Source: CAKZNE01 sp040222435 (GTDB lineage: Bacteria; Bacteroidota; Bacteroidia; Flavobacteriales; Schleiferiaceae). Taken from it: a stretch of 64,000 bases of DNA. The notes below the pieces were generated by a model, which saw nothing but the letters and a program-made list of their open reading frames with translations, made no database searches and had not been told where the DNA came from. Position 1 is the stretch's first letter, and every line of letters starts with the position of its first letter. The DNA is taken from the NCBI GenBank assembly GCA_965212245.1, contig OZ243107.1:744001-808000 (forward strand). The letters are read 5' to 3'. The position numbers were made by a program, and so were the translations under genes. Below, piece by piece: positions 53,261-62,289 of this stretch.

Positions 53261-53469
53261 TTAAAACTATGATAGAAAGCCTCTGCTATCCGGGGGCTTT
53301 TTCTATTTTTATAAGATCAAATCTTTAATTATTGGTATGTAGTCTTGTAAAAAGTTACACCCTTTTTTTAAAATTTTCAGAGCATTTTTATCTGAAAACC
53401 AACCAGATAACCAGAGCACCACTAATAGGATATAAAGTGCAATGCATTATATTCGTACGTTATACACAA
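53261..53469 (+). repeat. 210-bp direct repeat, copy 2
   Basis: Second copy of 43156-43367, including a terminator hairpin (AGCCTCTG / CGGGGGCT, with mismatch) and the final TATATTCGTACGTT. Recombination between the copies would delete or excise 10.1 kb. The terminator here follows no nearby gene, which shows that the copy was transplanted. Confidence 0.75.
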
Positions 53470-53471
53470 TT

Positions 53472-54314
53472 ATGAAAATATCGAACTTAAGTCTTCTATT
53501 ATTTATCTCCTTGGCATCATGCATGAATACAAAGGAGATAAATGAACAGGTTGGTAAGTTAAACCCAGAAGATACAATCGAAAAGAATAAAACAGTAAAA
53601 TTTAACACTCTTATTAAAGGAACTGGAAGTCCTACTATCATTTTTGAGTCAGGTTTGGGAACTCCACTAAATAATTGGGATGAAATCCAAACAAGTATTT
53701 CTGCCAATTACAAAACAATTTCTTACGATAGAAAGGGAATAGGACAATCACCAACTACTGATAAACCAAGAACTCTTGACAATCTAGTAAATGACCTAGA
53801 CTCTTTAATCACTCAAAATAAAATTGATGGTCCCATTATTTTGGTAGGACACTCTCTTGGAGGTCATATTGTAAGAAAATATCAACAGTCATTTCATTCC
53901 AAAGTTGCTGGCTTGTTCTTGATCGATCCAACCAATGAATACATCTATGAAGAAGTTTTCAATCAAATGTCTCCAGAATCTGCGGATTCAATGAAAACTG
54001 CATGGAATGACAGTTATAAAAAAGGACAAATTGGAGTATACAACGAGTGGAAAGAAGCTTATAACATTGACAAAATAATGAGAAAGTATCCACTACCTAC
54101 AAACATTCCAATCACAATTCTTGCTTCCTATCAAGAGAGCAAATTTCTAACAAAGCAGAATATTCAAATTAAGGAAAAGCAATTTTCCGATTGGAAAAAA
54201 GAAAAACCCAATGTGAAAATATTAAACACTGCTAATAGTGGTCACTATATCCATCTTGGAGAACCTGAATGGGTTGTCACCGAATTAGAAAAATATCTAA
54301 AAAGCATAAAATAG
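53472..54314 (+). CDS. Alpha/beta hydrolase lipoprotein in a single-gene cassette
   Basis: A 280-residue protein; the ATG at 53472 begins a lipoprotein signal (LLLFISLASCMN), whereas an upstream ATG at 53442 lies inside the direct repeat and is rejected. Catalytic features are the VGHSLGGHI nucleophile elbow (Ser), LIDPTN after it and GHYIHLGEPEW near the end (His). It is a predicted envelope-anchored esterase or lipase-like enzyme. The gene begins 12 bases after the cassette junction and its TAG stop overlaps the attC-like site by one base, a tight cassette. Confidence 0.85.
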   Translation: MKISNLSLLLFISLASCMNTKEINEQVGKLNPEDTIEKNKTVKFNTLIKGTGSPTIIFESGLGTPLNNWDEIQTSISANYKTISYDRKGIGQSPTTDKPRTLDNLVNDLDSLITQNKIDGPIILVGHSLGGHIVRKYQQSFHSKVAGLFLIDPTNEYIYEEVFNQMSPESADSMKTAWNDSYKKGQIGVYNEWKEAYNIDKIMRKYPLPTNIPITILASYQESKFLTKQNIQIKEKQFSDWKKEKPNVKILNTANSGHYIHLGEPEWVVTELEKYLKSIK

Positions 54315-54383
54315 TGTATAACACCATATATGAAATCATAGCACCCTGCGGGACGCTGCTACTCATAGCCCAACCGTTGGCAA
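54314..54383 (+). other. attC-like recombination site 3
   Basis: R''-like GTGTATAAC at 54314-54322 is the exact complement of GTTATACAC at the start of the cassette (53459). R'-like GTTGGCA begins at 54376. Inner arms TAGCA / TGCTA and the CATAGC...CATAGCC segment form the imperfect stem. Length about 70 bases, typical of attC. Confidence 0.85.
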
Positions 54384-54540
54384 ACTTTAAATCAAAAACT
54401 CTGTCGTACAAGTCCTGAAAACATACAATTTACCGAAAGCAAGTGCAAGTGTGATAGCAGTCATCCATTGATAGCTCCTCGTTTTTGTGTCACTAATCTG
54501 AGATGCATTAATTTAATCGCCCGTTTCTAAAATAAAACCA

Positions 54541-56322
54541 TTGAAGGTTAAATCCATAGCTGTACTGCCTTTTGTCAACATGAGTTCTGATGCAGAGAAC
54601 GAGTATTTCAGCGATGGCATTACCGAAGAAATCATCAATGCACTGGCTAAACTCGATGGGATCAAAGTCACTTCCAGAACATCCGCATTCTATTTTAAGG
54701 GCAAGAATATTCCCATACCCAAAATAGGTGCTGAGCTCAGTGTTTCTACCCTGCTCGAAGGAAGTGTCCGCCTGGCTGGAAATGCTATGCGGATCACGGC
54801 TCAGTTGATAGATGCAACCAATGATTTTCATTTTTGGTCAGAAACGTGGGATCGTCAATTGGATAACATTTTTGAGGTGCAAGACGAAATCAGTTTACTC
54901 ATTGCAGACAAATTGCGTGAGCATTTTGGGCATTTCGAAATCCAAGAACATTTGGTGGAAAAGAAAACCGAGAGCTTAGATGCTTACACCCTATTCCTTA
55001 AGGGCCGTCATCATTTGAACCAATGGAATCCAGGAGAGGTGAAACAGTCGATGGCCTTTTTTGAAAAAGCACTTACTATAGACCCCAACCACGCAGAATC
55101 TATGGTGGGCTTAGCAGATGCTTATAGTTTTTTGGCCATGGTTTCCGTCATTTCTTACGAAGAAGGTTGGGGTAAATGCGCAGAACTCACACACAAAGCC
55201 TTAAGCATCAACAACGCTTTGCCATCGGCTTATTATCAATTGGCGAATCTGGCGTTTTTCACGTCTTGCGATTTCAAGGAAGCTTTTTCGCTGGCAAAAA
55301 AAGCAATTGATTTAAATGCCAATCACATCGAGTCGCAGCAGTTTATGGCGTTTCTCTATATCGTGGCTGGTAAAAAAGTGGAAGCGCGAAAGCATCTGGA
55401 ACGGGCGTTAAGTATCGATCCGTTATCGCAGGAAACCTTGTTTTATCGCGGCTACATCGATTATATGTGTGAAGATTATCCCGCAGCGATCAGGCAATTG
55501 GACGCTTGCTTAAAAGTGAACCCAATGAACATTCCTGTTCACTCGGTCAAGACGTTGTGTTTGCTGATGATGAATCGTTTTGATGAGGTTTTGAGCTACT
55601 TTGACCATCTGCCTGCTGAGATTATTGTTCCCGATGAAGAAACCGGAGTAAAAACCATCGCACATACGTTAAAAGGAAATAAAGCTGAAGCGGCTGAACA
55701 CCTTGAAACCCTACAAGCACAAGCTAATGCTGAGGATGGTTTTGCAGCCGACTCTTATCTTTTTTTATTGGCTGGTGCTACAGCACAAAACGATAAGGCC
55801 TTTGAATGGGTGGCGAAGGCCAAACAAAGTCTTTCACCGCTCTTATTGTTACGATACTCCGAACCTTTGGTGAATCCAATCAAAAGCGATGCTCGCTATA
55901 CTAAATACCGGGAAAAACTATTCCCAGAGGACCTTTTTCAGATTACTAAAAACACCAGCGGAAAAAAGCCGCTATTGGATAAGTCCACCGCCTCAAAGCT
56001 GAAAGAACGTTTAACAACTCACATCGAAAAGAAGAAACCATACCTCAATCCAGCGCTTTCGTTACGTTCACTGGCCCGTGATTTGGAAATTCATCCCAAT
56101 CAACTTTCATGGTTGTTGAATGATGGTTTCGGCAAGAATTTCAATGAGTTCATCAACCATTACCGGGTGGAGACATTCAAAAAATTGGCGATTGTTCCTG
56201 AGAACGCCCATCTGACCATTATGGCAATTGCTTACGATTGTGGTTTCAATTCAAAAACCGTGTTCAACACTTATTTCAAGAAAGAAACAGGTATCACGCC
56301 AAAGCAGTTTCTTAGAGGGTAA
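54541..56322 (+). CDS. TolB-like / TPR / AraC-type regulator, N-terminus possibly truncated
   Basis: A 593-residue multidomain protein. Residues about 3-125 form the TolB-like N-terminal domain (IAVLPFVNMSSDAENEYFSD); 135-440 hold TPR repeats (AMAFFEKALTIDPNHAESMV, ALPSAYYQLANLAFF); the C-terminal 90 residues are an AraC-type double helix-turn-helix (LARDLEIHPNQLSWLLND, AIAYDCGFNSKTVFNTYF, GITPKQF). No ATG exists and the frame is open from 54517, so the start is TTG at 54541, or the 5' end was cut when the gene was joined to the cassette array. It may control the oxidoreductase and hydrolase genes downstream. Confidence 0.85.
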   Translation: MKVKSIAVLPFVNMSSDAENEYFSDGITEEIINALAKLDGIKVTSRTSAFYFKGKNIPIPKIGAELSVSTLLEGSVRLAGNAMRITAQLIDATNDFHFWSETWDRQLDNIFEVQDEISLLIADKLREHFGHFEIQEHLVEKKTESLDAYTLFLKGRHHLNQWNPGEVKQSMAFFEKALTIDPNHAESMVGLADAYSFLAMVSVISYEEGWGKCAELTHKALSINNALPSAYYQLANLAFFTSCDFKEAFSLAKKAIDLNANHIESQQFMAFLYIVAGKKVEARKHLERALSIDPLSQETLFYRGYIDYMCEDYPAAIRQLDACLKVNPMNIPVHSVKTLCLLMMNRFDEVLSYFDHLPAEIIVPDEETGVKTIAHTLKGNKAEAAEHLETLQAQANAEDGFAADSYLFLLAGATAQNDKAFEWVAKAKQSLSPLLLLRYSEPLVNPIKSDARYTKYREKLFPEDLFQITKNTSGKKPLLDKSTASKLKERLTTHIEKKKPYLNPALSLRSLARDLEIHPNQLSWLLNDGFGKNFNEFINHYRVETFKKLAIVPENAHLTIMAIAYDCGFNSKTVFNTYFKKETGITPKQFLRG

Positions 56323-56466
56323 GCTCTTCTTTTCAATTCGGTTTTAGTTCGGATTTGTAATTCCGAACCCATTCATGTGTTTGCGAACTTCTGCGCAAGC
56401 CTGTCCATTCACCTTTGTCCTCACAAAACAACAAGACCGTGAAAGCGGATCAAAAATGAACGAAGG

Positions 56467-57453
56467 ATGGAAAAAATGAAAGCCATAATCACGACAAGCT
56501 ACGGTTCACCAGAAATATTCAAAGCAGATACCGTTGCTAAACCAATCGCCAAACCAAATGAAATCTTAGTGAAGATTCATGCGTCTTCGGTCACCAAGGC
56601 AGACACGATGATGCGCACCGGAAAGCCATATATCGGAAGATTAATGCTTGGACTTACCAAACCTAAAAACCCCATTTGGGGAACTGGTTTTGCAGGAATT
56701 ATTGAAGCTGTAGGTTCGGATGTAACTATTTTTAAACCAGGCGATAAAGTATTTGGCGAGAGCCTTGACTCTTTCGGTACTTATGCCGAATATATCACTG
56801 TTCCTGAAAACGGGCTGGTAGCCTGTTTACCCAAAAACCTGAGTTTTGAAGAAGCGGCAGGCATGGGTGATGGCGGTATCACCTCGCTCAACTTTTTGTG
56901 TAATCTGGGTAAAATCAAATCGGGTCAAAAAGTCTTGATCAATGGAGCTTCTGGCGCACTCGGAACAGCCGCCATTCAAATTGCGAAACATTTTGGAGCT
57001 GAAGTCACAGCAGTCTGTAGCACCAAGAACCTCAGCATGGTAAAAGAGCTTGGTGCAGACTTGGTGATTGATTACACCCAGGAAGACTTTACGGAGAATA
57101 AGAACAGCTACGATCTTATTTACGATACGGTGGGCAAGCGATCACTTAAGGAATGTTGCCATTCACTTACTAAAAATGGCGTCTATGCTTCGCCAGTCTT
57201 GGGAATGCCTCTGCTAGGAAGTATGATGCTTTCATCTGTTTTCGGAAATAAAAAAGCCAGGTTCTCCGCCACTGGAGCCCTTCCGGTAAAGGAAATTAAG
57301 CGCTTGATGAATGTCCTCATTGGCATTATTGAGGTTGGTGACTTAAGAGGAATCATCGACAGAAGATATCCCTTAGATCAATTAGCGGATGCACATACCT
57401 ACATAGACAAAGGCCATAAAAGAGGGAACGTGGTTTTAAAGCCTGTGGTTTAA
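56467..57453 (+). CDS. Zinc-free MDR-family NAD(P)-dependent oxidoreductase
   Basis: A 328-residue medium-chain reductase of the quinone oxidoreductase type. The Rossmann motif is INGASGALGTAAIQIAKHFG; KADTMMRTGKPYIGRL and GTGFAGIIEAVG are the N-terminal substrate domain, with no catalytic zinc Cys. ATG at 56467 or nine bases later. It may reduce quinones or enals; substrate unknown. The next gene follows after 34 bases. Confidence 0.88.
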   Translation: MEKMKAIITTSYGSPEIFKADTVAKPIAKPNEILVKIHASSVTKADTMMRTGKPYIGRLMLGLTKPKNPIWGTGFAGIIEAVGSDVTIFKPGDKVFGESLDSFGTYAEYITVPENGLVACLPKNLSFEEAAGMGDGGITSLNFLCNLGKIKSGQKVLINGASGALGTAAIQIAKHFGAEVTAVCSTKNLSMVKELGADLVIDYTQEDFTENKNSYDLIYDTVGKRSLKECCHSLTKNGVYASPVLGMPLLGSMMLSSVFGNKKARFSATGALPVKEIKRLMNVLIGIIEVGDLRGIIDRRYPLDQLADAHTYIDKGHKRGNVVLKPVV

Positions 57454-57487
57454 CGAATTTACACAACAAAAGACGGAGAAGAAACTA

Positions 57488-58369
57488 ATGAAATCACTTT
57501 TTAAAACAGAGAATGGCAAGAGCGAAATTTTGAGTCTCTACAACCAAAAACTGGACGAACTCAATATTGAGTTTGAATACCTGCAGGTAGAAACCGGTTT
57601 TGGAAAAACAAACATCATTGCAACCGGAAACTCCGCCAATCCACCGATAATCATTGTTCATGGTTCCAATGGCTGTGCACCAATTGCATTAGAAGCCTAC
57701 CCAAATTTGAATAAGTTCTTCAGAGTCTTTGCAATTGACGTGATTGCTCAGCCGAATAAAAGTGCTGAAACAAGACCAGGCATGAAAGATCAATCGTATG
57801 GAAAATGGATGAATGAAATTATTGCCAAACTCAAAATTGATAATGTAACATTGGCTGGTTTTTCATTTGGCGGTTTGGTGATCCTTAAAACGCTGGAGCA
57901 TGATGAAAGTAAGATCAAAGAAGTGTATTTATCCGCGCCAGCCTACATCGTTAATGGCAATCCGATAAAAGCGTTGTTTAAAATCTTCATTCCCATGAAG
58001 AGATTTATAAGCTCAGGGAAAACCAAATTCGTTGAGGCTTTTTTGAAAGATGTCTTTACCGACAGAGACGAATTTGCTGTCAAATACTTATCAAAAGTAT
58101 TCTTGTATTTCAAGATGGATTTTACACCAGTGCCTGTCATATCAAGCGAAAAGGCCAGGCTTATAAAAACACCTGTCACGCTGATTGCAGCAAAAGATGA
58201 TGTCTTGTTCCCGGGAGAAAAAATGCTCAAAAGAGCTTCTCACATATTTCCGTCAATTAAGAAAAGTCTACTTCTCGAAAACTCAAAACATGTTCAGTCG
58301 GCAAGCGATAATAGTTTGATTGAAAACATGATTTTGAGAGATCTAGAAAACCATAATAACCCCCTTTAA
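57488..58369 (+). CDS. Alpha/beta hydrolase
   Basis: A 293-residue cytoplasmic hydrolase with VHGSNGCAPIAL near the oxyanion hole, nucleophile elbow AGFSFGGLVILK (Ser) and KHVQSASDN with the probable catalytic His; the acid would be the Asp in AAKDDVLFPGE. Substrate unknown. It is on the same strand and close to the oxidoreductase, probably one operon. Confidence 0.85.
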   Translation: MKSLFKTENGKSEILSLYNQKLDELNIEFEYLQVETGFGKTNIIATGNSANPPIIIVHGSNGCAPIALEAYPNLNKFFRVFAIDVIAQPNKSAETRPGMKDQSYGKWMNEIIAKLKIDNVTLAGFSFGGLVILKTLEHDESKIKEVYLSAPAYIVNGNPIKALFKIFIPMKRFISSGKTKFVEAFLKDVFTDRDEFAVKYLSKVFLYFKMDFTPVPVISSEKARLIKTPVTLIAAKDDVLFPGEKMLKRASHIFPSIKKSLLLENSKHVQSASDNSLIENMILRDLENHNNPL

Positions 58370-58433
58370 TCTTAGAAATAAAATATTCTGAACAATTGCA
58401 GTACTCACGCTGACTGCTCAATTACACATTCTC

Positions 58434-59087
58434 ATGAATCAACGATTAATTGCACTTATTACCGGATGGACCATCGTAATCATGGCCATTACAGCGGGCT
58501 TTGCTTTTGGATATGCATTACCAGGATTTTCATCGCCAGAGCAAGGGATTTCACTTCAACTACATCTTCAAGATAACCGAGGGTTGTACCTTGCTATGCT
58601 CATTGGAATCATCTTCGTCCAATTGCTGGATGTAATCGCCTCCTTTACCTTCTTCAAATTCTTTCAAAAAGACCATCGAACCATTGCAGTAGTGTCTGGT
58701 GGGTTGAGGTTTGTCTACACCCTCATTTTCTGCTTTGGAACACTATTTCTTATTCGAAATATAAGCTCTGATACAGCTTCTGACCGATGGATCCTTTCCA
58801 ACTTTGAGTCGTTTCAAAACATTTGGACTTTTGGGCTGATCATTTTCGGAATACACATCGTGTTGCTCGGGTACTTAATGAAGCTCCACGGACGCATTCA
58901 CACTATTCTGTGGATTTTGGCGCTGATTGCCGGATGTTCGTACAGTTTGGTTAGCGGTTTAAAACTGATGGACTTTAACCCGGAGTTTACTGGAAACCTG
59001 GAAATGGTTTTGGCATTACCAATGACCCTTGGCGAACTCGGGCTGGCTATTTGGATGATTGTGAGAGGTGGTAAAGCCCAGGATTAA
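58434..59087 (+). CDS. DUF4386-family membrane protein
   Basis: A 217-residue polytopic membrane protein with six hydrophobic helices (LITGWTIVIMAITAGFAFGY, LYLAMLIGIIFVQLLDVI, FVYTLIFCFGTLFL, and later ones), matching the DUF4386 pattern. Function is unknown. It follows the hydrolase gene by 64 bases. A small basic C-terminus (RGGKAQD) faces the cytoplasm by charge rules. Confidence 0.82.
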   Translation: MNQRLIALITGWTIVIMAITAGFAFGYALPGFSSPEQGISLQLHLQDNRGLYLAMLIGIIFVQLLDVIASFTFFKFFQKDHRTIAVVSGGLRFVYTLIFCFGTLFLIRNISSDTASDRWILSNFESFQNIWTFGLIIFGIHIVLLGYLMKLHGRIHTILWILALIAGCSYSLVSGLKLMDFNPEFTGNLEMVLALPMTLGELGLAIWMIVRGGKAQD

Positions 59088-59191
59088 GATCATTTGGGAA
59101 AAGTCATTTCTAACCCGGTTACTATATCAGCTTTATAAAATTTAAGTACGCAATTGAGAATTGCACCACAAATGAAAACCGACTTAGCATA

Positions 59192-59380
59192 TTGAAATAC
59201 AACAGTTTGATTACGTGCTTGATGCTTGTGCTAATACTTTTAGGCGCATGCTCTAAAGACTTGACCTACTTCCAAGGCAGCATTCAGAGCGAGGAAAAGG
59301 AATCACTAATGCCAACAAAAAATAAACGCAAGCCGGCTTTAATCCTGCTCCGGTTGGGGCAGTACGCCTACCTACGCTAA
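59192..59380 (+). pseudogene. Truncated lipoprotein frame
   Basis: TTG start, a strong signal peptide with lipobox ILLGACSKD, then a short mature part that runs into a palindromic repeat (59372-59400), suggesting that the original gene was cut there. Only 62 residues; a real lipoprotein would be longer. Confidence 0.4.
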
Positions 59381-59400
59381 AGCTCCGGCAGGCAGGGCTG
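59372..59400. repeat. REP-like palindrome
   Basis: CCTACCTACGCTAAAGCTCC with GGCAGGCAGG forms a near-perfect hairpin. Such REP-type elements are common in Bacteroidota genomes and often neighbour IS200-like REP transposases. It interrupts the frame at 59192. Confidence 0.55.
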
Positions 59401-59494
59401 AAAGAGAAACCTTTCGTTTCTTTACAAAACTACGGATGAGGCCGCCCTTCGCTTATTCAAGCCGTAAGCCATTAAAAAAGTTTAAGATAGTAAT

Positions 59495-60070
59495 ATGAAT
59501 GATGTTGAAGACTATTGTCCTCATAACAAAAGAGATTGGAGGAAATGGCTCGAATTGAACCATGATAAGAAAGAAGCAGTTTGGCTCATTTTTTATAAGA
59601 AAAAATCTTCGGACCATAACCTGAGTTGGAGTGAATCAGTTGATGAAGCTCTTTGTTTTGGTTGGATTGACAGTACAAAAAGGACAATAGACAATGATAA
59701 ATACAAACAGTATTTCAGCAAAAGAAAAGCAAAAAGTAATTGGTCTAAGATAAATAAGGATAAAGTGAAAGCCCTGATTGACCAAGGGCTTATGGAAGAG
59801 GCAGGTTACAAAAGCATTGAAATTGCAAAAGAAAATGGTTCATGGACAATTTTGGATGGAGTTGAAGCGCTTATAATTCCAGAAGATTTAAAAGAAGAAT
59901 TTGCAAATCACGAAGGCTCAATGGAGTACTTTGAAAGCCTAAGTAAATCTGTTAAAAAGATTTTATTGCACTGGATTGTTTCTGCTAAAAGAAAAGAAAC
60001 AAGGCAAAAGAGGATTCTAGAAATTGTAGAAAATGCAAGTGAAAATTTGAAACCAAAACAATTCAGATAG
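59495..60070 (+). CDS. YdeI/OmpD-associated family protein
   Basis: A 191-residue cytoplasmic protein with the family's conserved start (DWRKWLELNHDKKEAVWLIF) and the segment VDEALCFGWIDSTKRTIDND, then KRKAKSNWSKINKDKV. These proteins are widespread in cassettes and have no known enzymatic role. Placed between a REP element and an attC-like site, it looks like cassette cargo. Confidence 0.88.
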   Translation: MNDVEDYCPHNKRDWRKWLELNHDKKEAVWLIFYKKKSSDHNLSWSESVDEALCFGWIDSTKRTIDNDKYKQYFSKRKAKSNWSKINKDKVKALIDQGLMEEAGYKSIEIAKENGSWTILDGVEALIIPEDLKEEFANHEGSMEYFESLSKSVKKILLHWIVSAKRKETRQKRILEIVENASENLKPKQFR

Positions 60071-60078
60071 AATAAAAC

Positions 60079-60130
60079 GGCTTACAACAGCATGTCTGCA
60101 GGACACGCTCTATGCACACATCGTTCGGCA
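60079..60130 (+). other. attC-like recombination site 4
   Basis: R''-like GGCTTACAAC, arms GCATGTCTGCAGGA and TCTATGCACACATCG, and R'-like GTTCGGC at 60123. Unlike sites 1-3, no matching cassette start (GTTGTAAGCC) was found upstream, so the cassette it closed has lost its left end or been joined by other recombination. Confidence 0.65.
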
Positions 60131-60147
60131 ACAGGTAAATGTAGCAC

Positions 60148-60381
60148 ATGGAAAGGTTAAACATTCAAATTGCAAAGATCAACAGACACGCTTTGACAGG
60201 CTTACTGCTAATCATCCCATGTGGGCTCTGCTATCGTATTATTGAGATGTTTAGCCTCGAAAAAAATGGAATCAATAGTGAATGGGCTAGTCTGGTTCTA
60301 ATATTTCTTTTTATCATGGAAGTATATTTATCAATAATATTCATTTGGCTGGATCTTCTCTCTAATAAAAAAATGAACTAA
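60148..60381 (+). CDS. Small two-helix membrane protein
   Basis: A 77-residue protein with two predicted transmembrane segments (TGLLLIIPCGLCYRIIEMF and LVLIFLFIMEVYLSIIF) and basic ends. ATG 24 bases after the attC-like junction, as in gene cassettes. Unknown family and function. Confidence 0.65.
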   Translation: MERLNIQIAKINRHALTGLLLIIPCGLCYRIIEMFSLEKNGINSEWASLVLIFLFIMEVYLSIIFIWLDLLSNKKMN

Positions 60382-60558
60382 ACTTTTAAATTTATACAGC
60401 TTCTATTGATCTTTATTATTGGTATATCACCATGAATTACAGCACTATACCCTGCCTTTTTTAAAGAATAGAAGCTGGAAAACACGATGTAAACCACTGG
60501 TGATAGCCATGTATGACACAAAACCCGGTGTCAGAAAAATAATTTCACAACTTCAATT

Positions 60559-60924
60559 ATGAATACTACACCAAAACATGATGCGCAAATAGCAAAACTG
60601 ACATTTGCATCGGTATACCCACATTATATAACAAAGGTGGAGAAAAAGGGAAGAACAAAAGAAGAGTTACTTGAGGTGATTGAATGGCTGACGGGCTTTG
60701 ACAATAATGCATTACAAGAATTAATTGAAGAGAAAGTTACTTTTAAAACCTTCTTTTCAAGAGCCCGTTTAAACCCGAATGCTCACTTGATTACCGGGGT
60801 AATTTGCGGTTACCGGATAGAAGAAATTGAAACACCTTTAACAAAACAGGTTAGATATTTAGACAAATTGGTTGACGAGTTGGCAAGAGGCCGGAAAATG
60901 GAGAAGATATTGCGCCATGAGTAA
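60559..60924 (+). CDS. DUF2200 family protein
   Basis: A 121-residue cytoplasmic protein with the DUF2200 pattern (KLTFASVYPHYITKVEKKGR, EVIEWLTGFDNNALQ, ARLNPNAHLITGVICGYRIE, LTKQVRYLDKLVDELARGRK). Function unknown; members commonly occur in mobile cassettes and near YdeI-type genes, as here. Confidence 0.9.
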   Translation: MNTTPKHDAQIAKLTFASVYPHYITKVEKKGRTKEELLEVIEWLTGFDNNALQELIEEKVTFKTFFSRARLNPNAHLITGVICGYRIEEIETPLTKQVRYLDKLVDELARGRKMEKILRHE

Positions 60925-61336
60925 AGAACCCCCTTCTGAAATAACCGGAAATAAAAGATACTGCTGCTTTTCTAAGGATTCCCGTCTGTATTTTGTCCAC
61001 TGGCCGCAGGGTGCTAAGCCACATTACACTCTACGCAGGGATTGATATATCTGCTTTAAAAAAATATGTGAAATTTGACTGATGGACAGATCAATAGATA
61101 TTGAAAACAAAAGAGAAGAACTAAACGAGTGGGTTCTTTCAAGTATCAGGCTATTTGAAACCACAGCCTACCTGCACGAGCTTGAAACATTATCCGTGTT
61201 GGTATAATTGATGACTCAATATATCAATGACAAGAAGTGGTTTCAAGAGTTTCTGTTTCCTGGTTAAGCCTGCACACATAAATACAATTCCGGAATGCCC
61301 TGCATTTGATGCCCGGAACCTTTAACGCCAATTAAA
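60925..61336 (+). other. Intergenic region with a broken short frame
   Basis: A short frame at 61082-61207 (MDRSIDIENKREELNEWVL and more, 41 residues) is stopped by a TAA, and the same frame continues open for 19 residues after it to a second stop near 61267. This could be a decayed gene, but no family is recognised. The rest holds nothing identifiable. Confidence 0.4.
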
Positions 61337-62284
61337 ATGAAAAGCCTTATAAGCCTTAGCCTGTTAATCATATCACACTTGTGTTACAGTCAATTATCGG
61401 AATATGTGTACAAGAACGCAACGGACTCCTCCTACAATTGTTACTTAACTATAATTCCCGACAGCGCGGATGTGCAGGGGCTTATAGTCAGAGATTACAG
61501 TTCTCTTCCCACACTAAAACACAATAAGCCATCTCCTTATAAATGGAGGGACCTGGCCCTCGAGAACGGGATAGCGGTTTTATATACAGTTACTTCAAAT
61601 TTTTTCCCGGAGCTGTATTACAATGACTCAGGCCTCGTATTATTGGATAGACTGATCCATGAGGTGGTGGAAAAACACAACATTCCGGAAGATAATATCT
61701 TTATAGGAGGTATTTCAGCCAGTGGCACCAGAGCATTAAAGTATGCTCAGTTTTGCGAAATGGGAAAGTCCGAATTCGGAACTACCATCAAAGGCGTTTT
61801 TTCAGTTGACTCTCCATTAGACTTTGAGCGTTTCTACCATTCAGCTTTAAAGCACCGGGCAAATTTCAAAGATGGAATGCGATGGGAAGCAGATCTGATG
61901 ATCAAGGTATTTCCTGCCAGGCTCAGAGGAACACCACAATCCAATCAACAAGCTTACAGAGCCAGATCTGTGTATTCTCATACCGATTCCTCAGGAGGAA
62001 ATGCCCGGTACCTCCTGAATACGGCAGCCATTTTTTTCCATGAACCAGATATTGACTGGTGGATCAGAGAAAGAGGAGCTACGTACTACGACATCAACTC
62101 ATTTGACATTGCGGGCCTTTATAATTTCCTGAAGCAAAACGAACATCCGGACGTAGAACTTATTACCACAACCGGTAAAGGGTATGACAAAAACGGGGTG
62201 CGTAAATGCCACTCCTGGACCATTGTGGATGAAGAGTACCTTATGGCCTGGGTACTTAAGCGAATAAAAGCCGGCCCCCGGTAA
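61337..62284 (+). CDS. Exported alpha/beta-hydrolase-fold protein
   Basis: A 315-residue protein with signal peptide (KSLISLSLLIISHLCYSQ). The GGISASGTRALKYA segment is a Gly-x-Ser-x-Ser-Gly nucleophile-elbow variant, followed by FSVDSPLDFERFYHS; CHSWTIVDEEYLM near the end holds the possible catalytic His. Homologues are found in Bacteroidota without known substrate. Its C-terminal gene end lies seven bases from the degenerate attC-like site at 62290. Confidence 0.75.
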   Translation: MKSLISLSLLIISHLCYSQLSEYVYKNATDSSYNCYLTIIPDSADVQGLIVRDYSSLPTLKHNKPSPYKWRDLALENGIAVLYTVTSNFFPELYYNDSGLVLLDRLIHEVVEKHNIPEDNIFIGGISASGTRALKYAQFCEMGKSEFGTTIKGVFSVDSPLDFERFYHSALKHRANFKDGMRWEADLMIKVFPARLRGTPQSNQQAYRARSVYSHTDSSGGNARYLLNTAAIFFHEPDIDWWIRERGATYYDINSFDIAGLYNFLKQNEHPDVELITTTGKGYDKNGVRKCHSWTIVDEEYLMAWVLKRIKAGPR

Positions 62285-62289
62285 AACCT

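Noticed and set aside
53442..53471. An upstream ATG for the hydrolase gene at 53472
   Set aside because: It lies inside the 210-bp direct repeat and would add residues ahead of a proper lipoprotein signal peptide.
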